A stretch of DNA of 64,000 nt from positions 2,949,935 through 3,013,934 of the forward strand of contig JAQFVV010012512.1 in NCBI GenBank assembly GCA_028023455.1. Direction: 5' to 3'. The first letter of the stretch is position 1. The number at the start of each line of letters is the position of its first letter. Origin of the DNA: Epiperipatus broadwayi (lineage: Eukaryota; Onychophora; Udeonychophora; Euonychophora; Peripatidae). Below, in pieces: positions 10,689 through 22,300 of this stretch. Made by a program: the position numbers and the translations under genes. The notes under the pieces are model-generated. The model did not search any database. It was not told the DNA's origin and saw nothing but the letters and a program-made list of their open reading frames with translations.

Positions 10689-13248
10689 GGATTACTTTAC
10701 ATAATCATAAGCACCTTACTAGTCTTAAGTAACTAGGTTTGTTACATAAGGAATAAATTCAAATAGAATGTTACAAACAAAAAAATGTTTTTGGAACTCC
10801 AGTTCAGTGGCTGGAACTCTTTTGCAACTACAGTATTTCCAGGTCTAACATGATGGGCACAGATGTAATGGTCCAGTCAATGACATGGAAAGAGAACATC
10901 ACATCTGACTATGCTCAGAACTAAGGTCTTTATATAGGATGCGGAAGACAGCAGCATGAAGTACATAATTCATGATCATATCAATCTTCAATAGACTAGC
11001 CTAAGACCTATCTGACAAATCTACATGTAATATAAGTCAATTCATCCACAAGTCACAACTCTTTTTGGATACATTGTCTCAGTATTCAAACTCAGGAAGA
11101 ATTTGTGTTTGACTCTTTCAACAGGGATGTAGTTATGCAATCATGGTCAGATCAGCTTACCCACATTAGCATTCATAAATGACTCTTATCCAAGAACTTT
11201 CTATTATGGTGATAATATATGTATATGCTTATATATAGGTATGGTATTGGCTTTGTAGGTGAATGCAAAGGCTTACTCAATAAATTAGAGAGATTTTATC
11301 TATTCAACAAAATTTATAACATTTATTTATAAAAATAAACTCTATGTAAACAGTAAATAAACTTGATTAAATTAAAGAGATATTAAAAATATTTACAAAT
11401 ATATGTGTTTGTAATGAGCATCTATCATATTAGTGATTTCCTTAATATGAAGTTACCATCCCTTAACTTCATGATCAATACTCATTTTGCAGGTATTTCT
11501 AATTAAAATCATAATATTGGCTTTATTATCCATGTAATTAGCTAACTAAAATTAATTTAATATTTAACAATAATGTTGATATGACTCATGGCTCAAGTTG
11601 TAATGATTTAATTGCCTAGAGACCCCCTGACATTTATCACATAATAATAAAGAAACATTATTTAATATGATAGCATAGCAGATACATTCAGGAAATTGAT
11701 CATTTATACAGAAATAGTTAAGCAACTACCATTAGTAAAACAAATATTACATAGGGCAACTTTGCTTTCTAAAGTATGCTTTCTTAAGCGTGTGTCATCA
11801 ATGCCAAAAAAAAGAATAAAATTCTTACATTCAAATTTCAAGTATATGGTCATGAACAATGGTCAAGCACTTGGGAGGGGAAATTGAGTCTAAATTTTAT
11901 TCAGAAAAAGAATTTGGTCTAAATTCACCCTCCCCCCACTCTCCTCACATTGTGTTAAATTGAATTCTCCCAAAATGTTGAATCATAGTAATAAATATTT
12001 CCACAAAATAAGAATGAGTTAATAATAAATAAAAAAAAATAATAATTCATTCACATGAAAAATGTTCATAATGCATAACATCATATGTATTTCAGGAATT
12101 ATTTCTGGAATCAATTATCAGCTTCATTTCATTAATGCTCTTCTCATTTTATAGTTCATACAGTTTGCATGCACTCCTCTTTCCATAGCATGAATCGATC
12201 ACTGTTGCTGTTGTGTAGTGCTATGGACAATTCTGCCTTGATGAACTCTGGGTTTCTTCCATTCTTCTTTTAAACATTCCATGCTGTATGAAGTAAGTAT
12301 ATCCGAAGCTATAAATGTAGAGATATGACTATATACTTTCCATGGTTATGGGATTAACACTCTCCCTAACAACAATTGATCACTCTAGCAAGATCACATT
12401 GTGCCAGCTCCTCATATACTAAGTTTAAATTCAGTACAGCTTGATGACAAAATAAATATTTTTTTAAATGCGACACAACATGCTTATTATAGTGTCTATC
12501 GTATTAGCTATATAAATGCGTATTTTACAGGTTTCTTTAGAAATTTGAAATGATTTCTTTTATCTGCGTTTTTGGTTTATCTGCAAAGTCTCTGGTTTGT
12601 TTCTTTAAATCCCGTTACAGATTTGTTTTACTATGTTAAATATAAAAAAAAAAAGATTTCATAATGACAGTTTCCATGTTGAAACAAAATGCTTGTTTTT
12701 TTTAATAAAGTTGACTTTACATAGCAATCTTATTCTCGGTACGTCTATTGTTGTGTTTATTTATCATGATTATCAATTCCAGAAATTAAATTATGCTTTA
12801 TTAATTCATTCTTATTTGGGTAGTTTAGTGTAACCCTTGACCTTTGTTCGATACCATGATTAGTTTGTCAGCGTTTAAGTCATTGTTTAGTGTTTGTAAA
12901 TGATGTAAAAACATATAACATGAAATAATTTACATCACAGATATATGTTTACAAATTTTTTTAGTATTTATTTTAAATAATTTAACAATTAGCACCCAAT
13001 TTACTTCACGTTTAGATATGTGTGTATAGATATGTGAGCGCAGTAGGGTAATATACGGTTTGAAATTCAATTATGTAATGACTATTTGAATTATGTCTAT
13101 ATACCTATTTGTATTTATTTCTTCAAACTTTGTAAACAATATGTCATCAGCATTTTCTTTAAACCTATCACATATAAATTCGGATCAAAGTTTAGTTGAA
13201 CATTTCCGATGTCAAAGGTCATTGTGAGTGCGATTTTAAGCTACCCTC
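10689..13248. other. Unresolved, partly repeat-like DNA
   Basis: From about 10790 to 11170 and 12130 to 12430 the sequence is more complex and LTR- or UTR-like in texture, but I see no matching terminal repeats, coding frame or target-site duplication. A strong donor (ATGAA|GTAAGTAT) at 12290-12298 follows an open stretch without a clear acceptor. The remainder is AT-rich. Confidence 0.35.
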
Positions 13249-13570
13249 ACAGTATATTAGCATAAATTCCTTTATTTTCCTTTTGTTGTTATTTTTTTTA
13301 ATTTACAATATTTTTACATTATAACTTTTTACAACCATGATAAATCATGTACTTATGGTTGTAACTTCAATTATAATAATGTAAAAATATTGCAAATTCA
13401 AAAAAATAACAACAAAAGGAAAATAAAGGAAGCTATGCTATTATACAAATATAAACATGACTTGATTAACAGGCTGACAGCAAACGTTAAGATCAGAGAA
13501 TTGTGGGAAAGTAAGCCTTTCAAAGTGTTAGTTAACAGAGATGACGAGGATAGTAGAAAAAGGTCCTAAG
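13249..13570 (+). mobile_element. Penelope-like element 3' relic with small inverted arms
   Basis: The plus strand at 13400-13569 encodes KIKEAMLLYKYKHDLINRLT followed by ANVKIRELWES, the conserved C-terminal block of a PLE GIY-YIG protein, then a stop. The first part of this block (about 13372-13450) is repeated in inverted orientation at 13249-13325 around a 46-bp spacer. It is a severely truncated member of a family related to the element at 13650-15566. Confidence 0.65.
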
Positions 13571-13649
13571 TGGATGAAAAATTTTAAAGTTATACTTTAC
13601 ATATATCTGATTACTGTATTTATAAATATTTAATTATATAATAACATAT

Positions 13650-15566
13650 ATATATAATTGAAATAATATTTTTAATGTTTTATAAACAATTACAAACAAT
13701 CTTAAAATCCGCAGAAGTACTTTCGAATACTTTCTAACCTGCCTCAACTGCCATTAAATTCAAAAACCAAAAGCGGAAGCAAACGTCATCAATTCAAATT
13801 CCACGAATCTCATATTTTAATGTTACAAGCCTGTCGATTTATTAAATGTGTTTTATTCCTGTTTATAAAAATTGCCTCTTTAATTTTTTTTTTTACTATG
13901 GTTTCTCTCTTCATGAAGAATTTTCACATTTTCAAAATTAAATTTAAATTTATATTTACATGTTTTTTCGTGATCAAAGAAAACTGAAGAAGATATTAAA
14001 TCACCATTATTTTTATTTTTTACACGCTTATATAATAATTCATGTTCCTTCAATCTTTTCTCAATACTGCATCTAGATTCACCTATATATGATAGCATAC
14101 AGTTACAAAAAATTTGATATATGACATTACTTTTTTGCTTGACAGGTATGACATCCTTAGAATTATTGACTAATTTATTAATATTGTTTGGAACGTAGAA
14201 TGAAACATTAAACACATTCTTATATAAATCCTTAAAAAATTTTACTTGTGGATTTGAAATAAATGGAATAGATATCCATTTTTTATTATTAATCTTCATT
14301 TCTTTTAAATTATCATAATTTTTTTTAAATTGACATAAAGTATTGTTTATTTGTTCCATTTTATAACTGACATCAATCAATTCCTTAGCAAATATCTCAA
14401 TATTTTTTAGTTTATCACTTTGGTAACGACATAATTTTTCATTCCGAAACAAAAAAGATTTAAAACTTGCCATCTTATGCATCATTGGTACTTTTGATTT
14501 ATAATTTATATATCCTCTTTTTTGCAGTGACTTAATTATTAGTTTATAATTTAATATATTGTTATCTCTTGTGATCATTAAATCTAAATAGTTAATCTTA
14601 TTGTCCTGTTCTTTTTCAATAGTCCATTTCAAGCCATTCAACTTATTTAATTCCTCTATAAGCAAATTTATACTATTAGTATTTCCACAAACAAAAACAT
14701 CATCCACATATCTTTTGTGAATTTTAATATCTCCAAAAATACACATATTTAAAATACTACTCTCATATGTAGATAAAACGAAATTGCAAACTTGTGCAAC
14801 TACCGTCATTTTATAATATTGACCTTCAAAAGATTCAGCAATGTTATCATTAAAAATTTTTAAAGAATCAATGATAAATTTTATCGTATATTTACAAATA
14901 TTTTTACTTTTTAATGCATGTTCAATTATTTTTACGGAATTCATTCTATCAATAGATCCATACATTTCTGTAACATCCAATGAAGCAATAACATCATTTT
15001 CATCAATAACTAAATTTTTAATACTATTTACAAAGTCAAACGATGAAGCAATAGTATTATCCCCAAATCCTAAAAAGTCTTGTAAAAGTTTACCAATATA
15101 TTTAGAAGTCTGATATATGAAGGAACCACCAAAATCTATCATAACTCGCAAAGGATTACCTTCTTTATGTAATTTTATAATTATTATATAAGCCTGTAAA
15201 AAATAAAAATAATGGTGATTTAATATCTTCTTCAGTTTTTTTTTGATCACGAAAAAACATGTAAATATAAATTTAAATTTAATTTTGAAAATGTGAAAAT
15301 TCTTCATGAAGAGAGAAACCATAGTAAAAGAAAAATTAAAGAGGCAATTTTTATAAACAGGAATAAAACGCATTTAATAAATCGACAGGCTTCTAACATT
15401 AAAATACGAGATTCGTGGAATCTGAATTGATGACGTTAGCTTCCGCTTTTGGTTTTTGAATTTAATGGCAGTTGAGGCAGGTTAGAAAGTAACCGAAAGT
15501 ACTTCTGCGGATGTTAAGATTGTTTGTAATTGTTTATAAACCGTTAAAAATATTATTTCAATTATA
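13650..15566 (-). mobile_element. Penelope-like element with inverted LTR-like ends
   Basis: A minus-strand PLE body is bounded by inverted repeats of roughly 380 bp: 13650-14030 and 15185-15566. The right arm is an inverted copy of the element's own 3' end, including the last 60 or so codons and the stop. In the right arm these codons read cleanly (KIKEAIFINRNKTHLINRQA), whereas the left, main copy has a frameshift in a T/A run near 13886. The element lies just upstream of a host-type last exon at 15621. Confidence 0.85.
13880..15180 (-). pseudogene. PLE reverse transcriptase plus GIY-YIG endonuclease, 5'-truncated
   Basis: The frame contains reverse-transcriptase motifs in order: VIASLDVTEMYGSID (motif A, catalytic Asp), VAQVCNFVLS (motif B region), IHKRYVDDVFVCG (motif C, YVDD) and INYLDLMITRD. 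The endonuclease follows with NVIYQIFCNCMLSYIGESRC (IY...YIG core) and an H...K tail. Full PLE proteins are roughly twice this length up to motif A, so the N-terminus is lost. Codons upstream of about 15180 read into the inverted arm and are not genuine. The C-terminus is frameshifted, so the protein is probably inactive. Confidence 0.85.
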
Positions 15567-15620
15567 ATTACAATATTGTTTTTGATTAACGGATATTTTA
15601 TTTATTTTATATATATATAG

Positions 15621-15748
15621 GTGTTTTGAACGCATACAAAGCATTAGCCATAATAAAAGCTAAACAAGATGATATTGACTTTTCTCCAGAAAACTATATG
15701 ATCATTTTAAATTATTTAGCAGCCTTAAACAAGTGAATTAAAAATAAA
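15621..15748 (+). CDS. Last coding exon of an unidentified host gene
   Basis: A TATATATATAG acceptor precedes base 15621. Two bases complete a codon, then 37 codons run to TGA at 15734-15736, and AATAAA follows at 15743-15748. The peptide begins VLNAYKALAIIKAKQDDIDF and ends NYMIILNYLAALNK. It is helix-prone, has no cysteine and matches no family I know. Its composition is far more protein-like than the AT-rich flanks. Preceding exons must end in phase 1; the candidate at 15-57 ends in phase 0, so at least one other exon would be needed if they belong together. Confidence 0.5.
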
Positions 15749-16476
15749 TTTGAGGATTAAAACATATTAGGAATTGTTTGTAGCTCGTAGAAAATCTCTA
15801 TTTAGCAACAATAATTATTAACAACTGGCTTCATTGGGATGTGATTATGCAAAGCTATTAGTGAATTCGTCAAACTCAAAAACAAGATGAATCGGATTAT
15901 TTTTGTAAAAAAGACAACGAAAAGATATGCCGAATTAATATCTGAAAAACATAAGACTGTACAATAGTGTGCCCTGATGCTATTCAAACTGCTTGCATCA
16001 ACCTATCTTTGAGAAACCTCCTATTCTAAAATGAAATATGCAAGAAAATATTAAGAATAGCAGGTAATAATTGTATAGAATCAAAAGTTGTTTTGCAAAA
16101 ATCCCGTTAGAAAATAAATACTTGGACCATCGTACTTTGAGATATATAGAATACAGTGTTGCAGCTTGCATTATGGCTCTCTGAACATAGAAACATATAT
16201 ATGTGACCCAAGAAAAAAAGATTGAATATGGTTGATCTAAATAATCATATTACCCATAACTAGCATGATTGCTCAAAAATATAGTATGATCGCCTATATG
16301 AGTAAACAATAGATTAGAGATATGTGAAATTATTGCTTACTTGATTTCTATTGATATTGTCACATCAATGACCGTTGTCTATAATTACCAATAGTTTGTA
16401 TATTAATCTGAATATTTAATAGTGCAACTATTTTATAAAAACTGAACTGTTATGTGAAACTAAATTATTATTAATT

Positions 16477-16511
<35 letters not shown>

Positions 16512-17364
16512 TTCATAGGATAGCTGAGGAAATGTCAACAGATATAAACAAGTTTTTGCGTAGTTGAATATATATGCTTGAGGAATATTTTGCTCATATT
16601 ATATAAATGATTAAAACATTGGAAATTTTTATATTGTAACCATTTGTTGAACTAAAACAAAAGCGGGAGAACATTCTATGTGTAGCAAAATTGCCAAAAA
16701 AAAAAGAAGAAGAAAGAAAACGCTCACAGAACAAAAGCTAAGACATTGGTAAAATTTTGTATTTTCCTTTATTTAAAGAATAATATTGTATTTAATTTTA
16801 AAGATTCATAATAACAATAGCTTTAGCTAGCTGATAGAAGGAATACACGTCTAGAGTAAAAATTTATTGTAGTTGGTACTTTAAAAATATGCGCAAATAA
16901 AGAATACTATGAATTAATGTGACTAGGAATAAATGTAAGTATAGGCTAAAGTAATTGTACCTACACTAGCCTGGTGTTGGAAATTCATTTAGCGAACTAA
17001 TATGAGAATCCCATTTGTTTATGACTAGCAATAAGGCTATGCATAGCAATATATACATATAAAGACCACAAAAATAGTGTCACTATTGTAAAGAGTCCTA
17101 TATTCTAGCAGAAAGGACAAAATTAAGCATTATTAGAACCAAATTGCCATGTCAGCTTACGTTTTCCATGCATCCATATGTTATTGCAACCCATTGTGTC
17201 AATTATTTGTTCATGGTTAACATAAGTAAGAGCGATGTTGTGGCCATAATATTTATATAACTTCATTAACACATATGCATATGGGTGTTTGTGAAAATGC
17301 AATGTTTATATAATCTCGTGAAATAACATCCTTTCTGAAATTTGAATAATTTAGTACATCCTAG

Positions 17365-17470
17365 GCCCTCACTTCTGGCGTACGACGTGAGTGCGGGCGA
17401 TCATGATGTTGCCAACTATTCGGGTAAATCGAAATTTTATACCCCAGACCGTGTAATGCTTCGGCTTGGC
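17365..17470. other. GC-rich island of unknown nature
   Basis: About 105 bp stand out from the AT-rich flanks, including GTACGACGTGAGTGCGGGCG and ACCCCAGACCGTG. No polymerase III boxes, coding frame, splice pair or terminal repeats are evident. It could be the remnant of an unrecognised transposon or a conserved regulatory or RNA element. Confidence 0.3.
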
Positions 17471-18992
17471 TAAACGTAATGTTTACCAAATATGTTTTAC
17501 TTAAACTATTACTTTTTACTTTAATACTGATTTAAAACATTCTAATTAAACGTTTATTCTAGTATAACGTTTGATGAAATTTTGCTTTTTCGCTTAATTT
17601 TAACTGCTATAAATATTTAAAACAAATATCTTTATATGCGTTCCATACGACCAAACACAGTTGCTTTCAGTTTTAATGTTATCGTAATCGTCAATTCTGC
17701 ATTATATTAAATATTTGACTAAAACTTAATCGATTCTCATTGTTTGTTTTTTATTTGTATAAAAGTAGATTTCCCAATTTCAAATGTAGGATCACCATTG
17801 ATGAATATGAGTTGTAGAAACTTTAAAAAACGAATGTTTAAGGCCTTTGACATGGCCTACAGAAAATAATTATTGGTAAAAAAAACTTTAAAGTACGTTA
17901 TTAAGCAAGATCTGGGCAATTAATGCAAACAATTAGTCCATTAAAAATATCCATGATGCAGATATATACAAAACGTACATTCTGTAATTTTTATTACAAT
18001 TAGCATTGAGAAAAAAGAATTTGAGAAGGAAAACTGTAATATTAAGAAAATGATGAGAGTTTGCTTTAGAAAAATAAGGTAGTCTTTTCTCATTGCCACA
18101 TTTCAGATCTAGAGCTTACACGAATAATCTATATATATATATTAAGTTACGAATTAGTTTTAAATGTATTTTGTTAAAAAAATTGAAATATAGTACTTTA
18201 TTTAATGTGACGTTTATGAAACATTTCTTAAAATTCAATTAAATATTTCATGTTTTTAAGGAGAAATTAGCATTTTATTTTTAAAGATAAGTGAAATGAT
18301 GATCGAAAGAATTTGACTCTTAATGGATACCGTATATTTATGAAAATAGAAAATCGTTTAAATTTTAAAAAAAAAAAATCAGCTTTCCAGTTAAAATATC
18401 TTGCAATCCTGATTTTGCATTTGCTACTTAAGCTTCTAAAACAAATCTTTTCAACATTAATTGGAGTCACAGAATGAATACTTGTAGAGTAAAAAATAAA
18501 TTAAAAACTAAACTCCATCTTTTAAATTTTTATAATTTATCTCATTTGCTACACAATAGTGTAATGTGTGTGATCACATTTCTAGCCCTATACTTAATAA
18601 TTATTTGGACATATATATTTAATACCGCGTAAATTAACAATAACCAAATTAAATCAAATAAAAAATTAATAATCTGGTCAATATTAAAATTCAAAATGTA
18701 CAACCAATAATTTCACTGTCGCGGCAGTTTACCAAGGGCAAAGTAACACATCACAAAACAAATTTATATTAAAACACTATCCCATAATTCTAGATCATAT
18801 TCCAGTAACCTTTAACAAACTGATTCTCAGTGCATTGTAATAGCGCTGTTGTGCTTCCACTGGCTATGATCAATATTGATTTATTAGTTCAAAAACAAAC
18901 TGCAGATGTTAGTAGTCTATAGAGAAAAACTATAAATGGCTTAACAAGAGTCTAGAACATTGCTCATTGCTAGATTCCTTAACGTTCGTTTG

Positions 18993-19000
18993 TATAAATA
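18993..19000 (+). promoter_or_regulatory. Possible TATA box
   Basis: TATAAATA lies 264 bp before the putative acceptor of the first coding exon at 19264, in a comparatively complex stretch. In this AT-rich DNA such a match is weak evidence. Confidence 0.2.
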
Positions 19001-19263
19001 AACTTGTAAAGTCCTCTTTGATTGTTATTAGTACTGTGCAGATAAATTTTATATGTTTGTAATTTATTTAAATATTTATAATTATTTTTACAAAATTTTC
19101 ATATAGTAATTATATATATATATATATTATGTTTCAAAAAATAACAGTATATAGCTTTTATATTCTAGAATTATAAAGTAAATATATTTGTCATACTATT
19201 TTCTTAATTCTTATGAATTGTGAAAAAAATGTTTCTTTCTAATATTATAATTATTGTATTTAG

Positions 19264-19318
19264 CAGAGCAAAGTTTTGTGCTTATCAATTTTATCAAGAT
19301 GAAAGCAACAGTAATCCA
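19264..19318 (+). CDS. First coding exon of a small secreted cysteine-rich peptide gene
   Basis: A TATTTAG acceptor precedes base 19264. ATG at 19299-19301 has an A at -3 and begins MKATVI plus two bases of the next codon. A strong GTAAGTT donor follows base 19318. The upstream 35 bases of the exon would be 5' untranslated. The exon leaves phase 2 (two bases, CA), which the exon at 26235 completes with C. Together with the hydrophobic second exon it forms a textbook signal-peptide start (Lys at position 2, then a hydrophobic run). I know of no family assignment. An alternative frame through the whole exon is also open, so the start is inferred from the fit with exon 2. Confidence 0.55.
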
Positions 19319-22300
19319 GTAAGTTAAAATTATTTTTTCTTTACCTTTGCATTTTTAAATTCTGATATTAAATAAGTAATAACCGACAACAATGAAATGT
19401 GTTGATAAATAATGTGGAAACATTTTGTAAAGTTATAGATTTAAAATTGTAATAATATTTTAATGATATCTAAGTAAGTTGATGAAGATAAATGATAAAA
19501 GCTTAGTTAAAGAACAGCGTTTATCATCGTTTAATACATTTCAAAACTTTTTATTATTATATGAAGCTATGTGCAAACATTTTAGTGCAATATAGATGGA
19601 TGTTATAAGGTTTTTGGTATCCTCAAGCCTATATTTGCAATATCAATAAGATAAAAATAAGCGAACGATAGGATGGAAAATTGGAATCAAGCTCAACTGG
19701 ACATTTCAAGTAAACTATCTCACGTGACATCTTAGGAAGCTATTCTATTGTAGACATGCAGATTTAAAAAATGTTATTGGACTCAAATTCCAGCTATCAT
19801 TTTAGATTATCAAATGACATTCTAATTTATAATAACTCAATTTTATTTTAATGAAATTGTGAACGATTTTTTGTCTTGTGCCATAACAAATTTTGGAGGA
19901 AAAAATAAGATTAAAATTTTATTTGAGAAATAAACTGTGTTAAGAAAAAAAATTGATTTCTTATTTATTGATTTCGAAAATTCATTTAATAAAATAAAGT
20001 TATATATTCTAGTAAACTTTTTGCAAAAGATATATTCCTTAAAAAAGATCAGGTGAATTTGATATTTATGTATGGAAGATGATAGACAAATGCATATAAT
20101 GTAAAAATAAATTGCATTGAAAAGTGAATGAAATGCATTAGATTTGAGTAATTTATTAAAATATTTATTAATGAACTCTAACTTTAAAAAAAGGATTGTA
20201 AATAATATGGTATCACAATTAATGTAAACCAGGGATTCCCAACATGAGAAACCTGTACTTCCAGGGGAGATGAGAAACTTTCCTGGGGTATGGTCTTTAG
20301 CAAATAAACAAGTCCATAATGCCATTAATACATTGCAAAAATAAAGTTATAGACATTTCTGTCCTATTCCATGTTGGTATTGTCTGTGAACCACGTCAAC
20401 AACATTCAGGTCACTCTTCGGAGATATAAGTAGTAAAGTTGCATAGACCTGGTCATAACTTAAAATTCCTAAATAAAATTGACGATGGCTTGCGAAATTG
20501 TCAGATAGAAGAGGAAATCAAGAAAAGTAAGGCTACAATTATATTATAGTTGGATAAATCAATAGGTGCATTTAACTGTGTACCGCCTCTTGCTTTTATT
20601 ATATATATGCGTCAGACTACAATTTTTAAAAATTCTATTTTTATAAACCCTTGAAAGAAACATCAAAGGCAGGGAACATAATGAATTTGGTGAATGATTT
20701 TTTTGATTCAAATGTCCTTTCATGGGAATTAGTATAATTTATTTATATTGATGGTTTTCCCATTATGTTGGACGGTGAAATGAGGTTTCACTGCATTCAT
20801 GAAAATTTAATTACTGTTTATTTTTTATTATAATGAGTAGAAAGTTCCCGATAATTTACTAAAGGCCAAGTTAAGTAAGAAACAAAAAGATTAGAAACCT
20901 CCGGCGCAAACTAAAGTCAAAGTTAAGGCCCACTAAATAAGGAATAAAATGTATTAAACATTTATAAAGTCAATAAATATAACGAGAAAGAATTAAAATA
21001 AAATGTCTAAAAAAAACTATTAGAATTAGATCAATTTATTAAACCAGGAAAAGATTGTTTTTCAACAGAGTTATTTGTATATAGAAAAAAAATTGAATTA
21101 TATATATATATATTAACATTCTACCCACAATCTTGTTCAAAGAATTGTGTGTACAAGTTATTACCTTAAGCTTCGAGTACGTATATTTATTAGCAAAGGC
21201 CGAAGCCCCTCTCAAGCGCCAATCTTATCCATTAATAAGAATTATACATCTCGAAAGCGCAAACAAAAGTTCCAATGGACACTCTTTGGGTATTTTATCC
21301 GAACTAGCTCAATCTCGAGGGCTGGGAAAACAATGTTTATCGGGAGAACAAAGCTATGGGTGATCTTATTAAGAGACGCCTTATATCTATAATTATAATT
21401 TCTATCTAAATCCAATCCTATTACAATAGCCCATCAGTTAATAGAAACCCAGAATGTAAATAATATATATAAGTTGTAATTAATTCTAAGATTTATTAGC
21501 ACACGCACACATATCTCAATATCTTAAACATACTATTCATTCATTTCGCTATATATATATATATAATTAATACACATATTAACGAAAGAGTGCGATTACA
21601 TGTCAGAGTTGTATCTTTTTAAATAATTTAATAAATTATTAATTACTTTATTATTTAAATTGAAATAACACGTTTCTTTGGCCATTACTAAATGTTCATT
21701 TAAGGCAGATTAAGAAAAGGTCAAAGTTACCTCTTAAGAGCGAATGTTCACGTGGTTGAGGCTAATAATCTGTAAGCTTACAGCATAGAGAAGATGTTGG
21801 TTTTAACGAAAGTCGCTGATCCGAACGATGATGACAGGCTCTGAAATATTCTGGCCAAAACAATCCCTACTAGAAGTTAAGTAGATGAGTTTGACTTGAT
21901 TGTGAGAGGGTCTAGTTGTTTAGAGTTCCGTGGCCATTTCGCTTGGTTGACTAAACGGCAAATCCATAAATAAAGTTCAGGCGGGTCCCACAATAGCTGT
22001 CCATTGAGCGGTCTAATGAACCCACATGATTATTTTTACCCCTGCATGTAGACGGAGTACATTATGAATAAATTTCTTAATTAATAATTAGGTTAATCAG
22101 TTTATACTTCTTTCTCTGCTTCCCTCTATCACTTCACTGCTTTTTCTATTTTTTTTACCACTCAATCACTGAGAAAAAATATAGTTCTATTCTTTAGTGC
22201 TCTTTAACCTGACTTTTCTTTTCTATTCCTACGCCGATGACCCGATCTCAAGAATGCTTTTAACTTTCATTGTTCTAAAAATACTCTTGACCAGTTCTAC

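Larger units (their letters stand above)
15749..19263. other. AT-rich noncoding DNA upstream of the small secreted-peptide gene
   Basis: No gene is visible. It holds a (TTA)n run at about 16480-16507, a compact GC-rich island at 17365-17470 and several TA tracts. Confidence 0.5.

Noticed and set aside
12182-12292. Possible exon before a strong GTAAGTAT donor
   Set aside because: No pyrimidine-rich acceptor gives an open frame of convincing composition, and the text looks repeat-derived.
19843-20325. 160-codon minus-strand open frame
   Set aside because: Composition is Phe/Ile/Lys/Asn-rich as expected of AT-rich noise and no domain is visible. Its upstream end resembles an hAT terminal motif (CAGGGATTCCCAAC), but no partner end was found.
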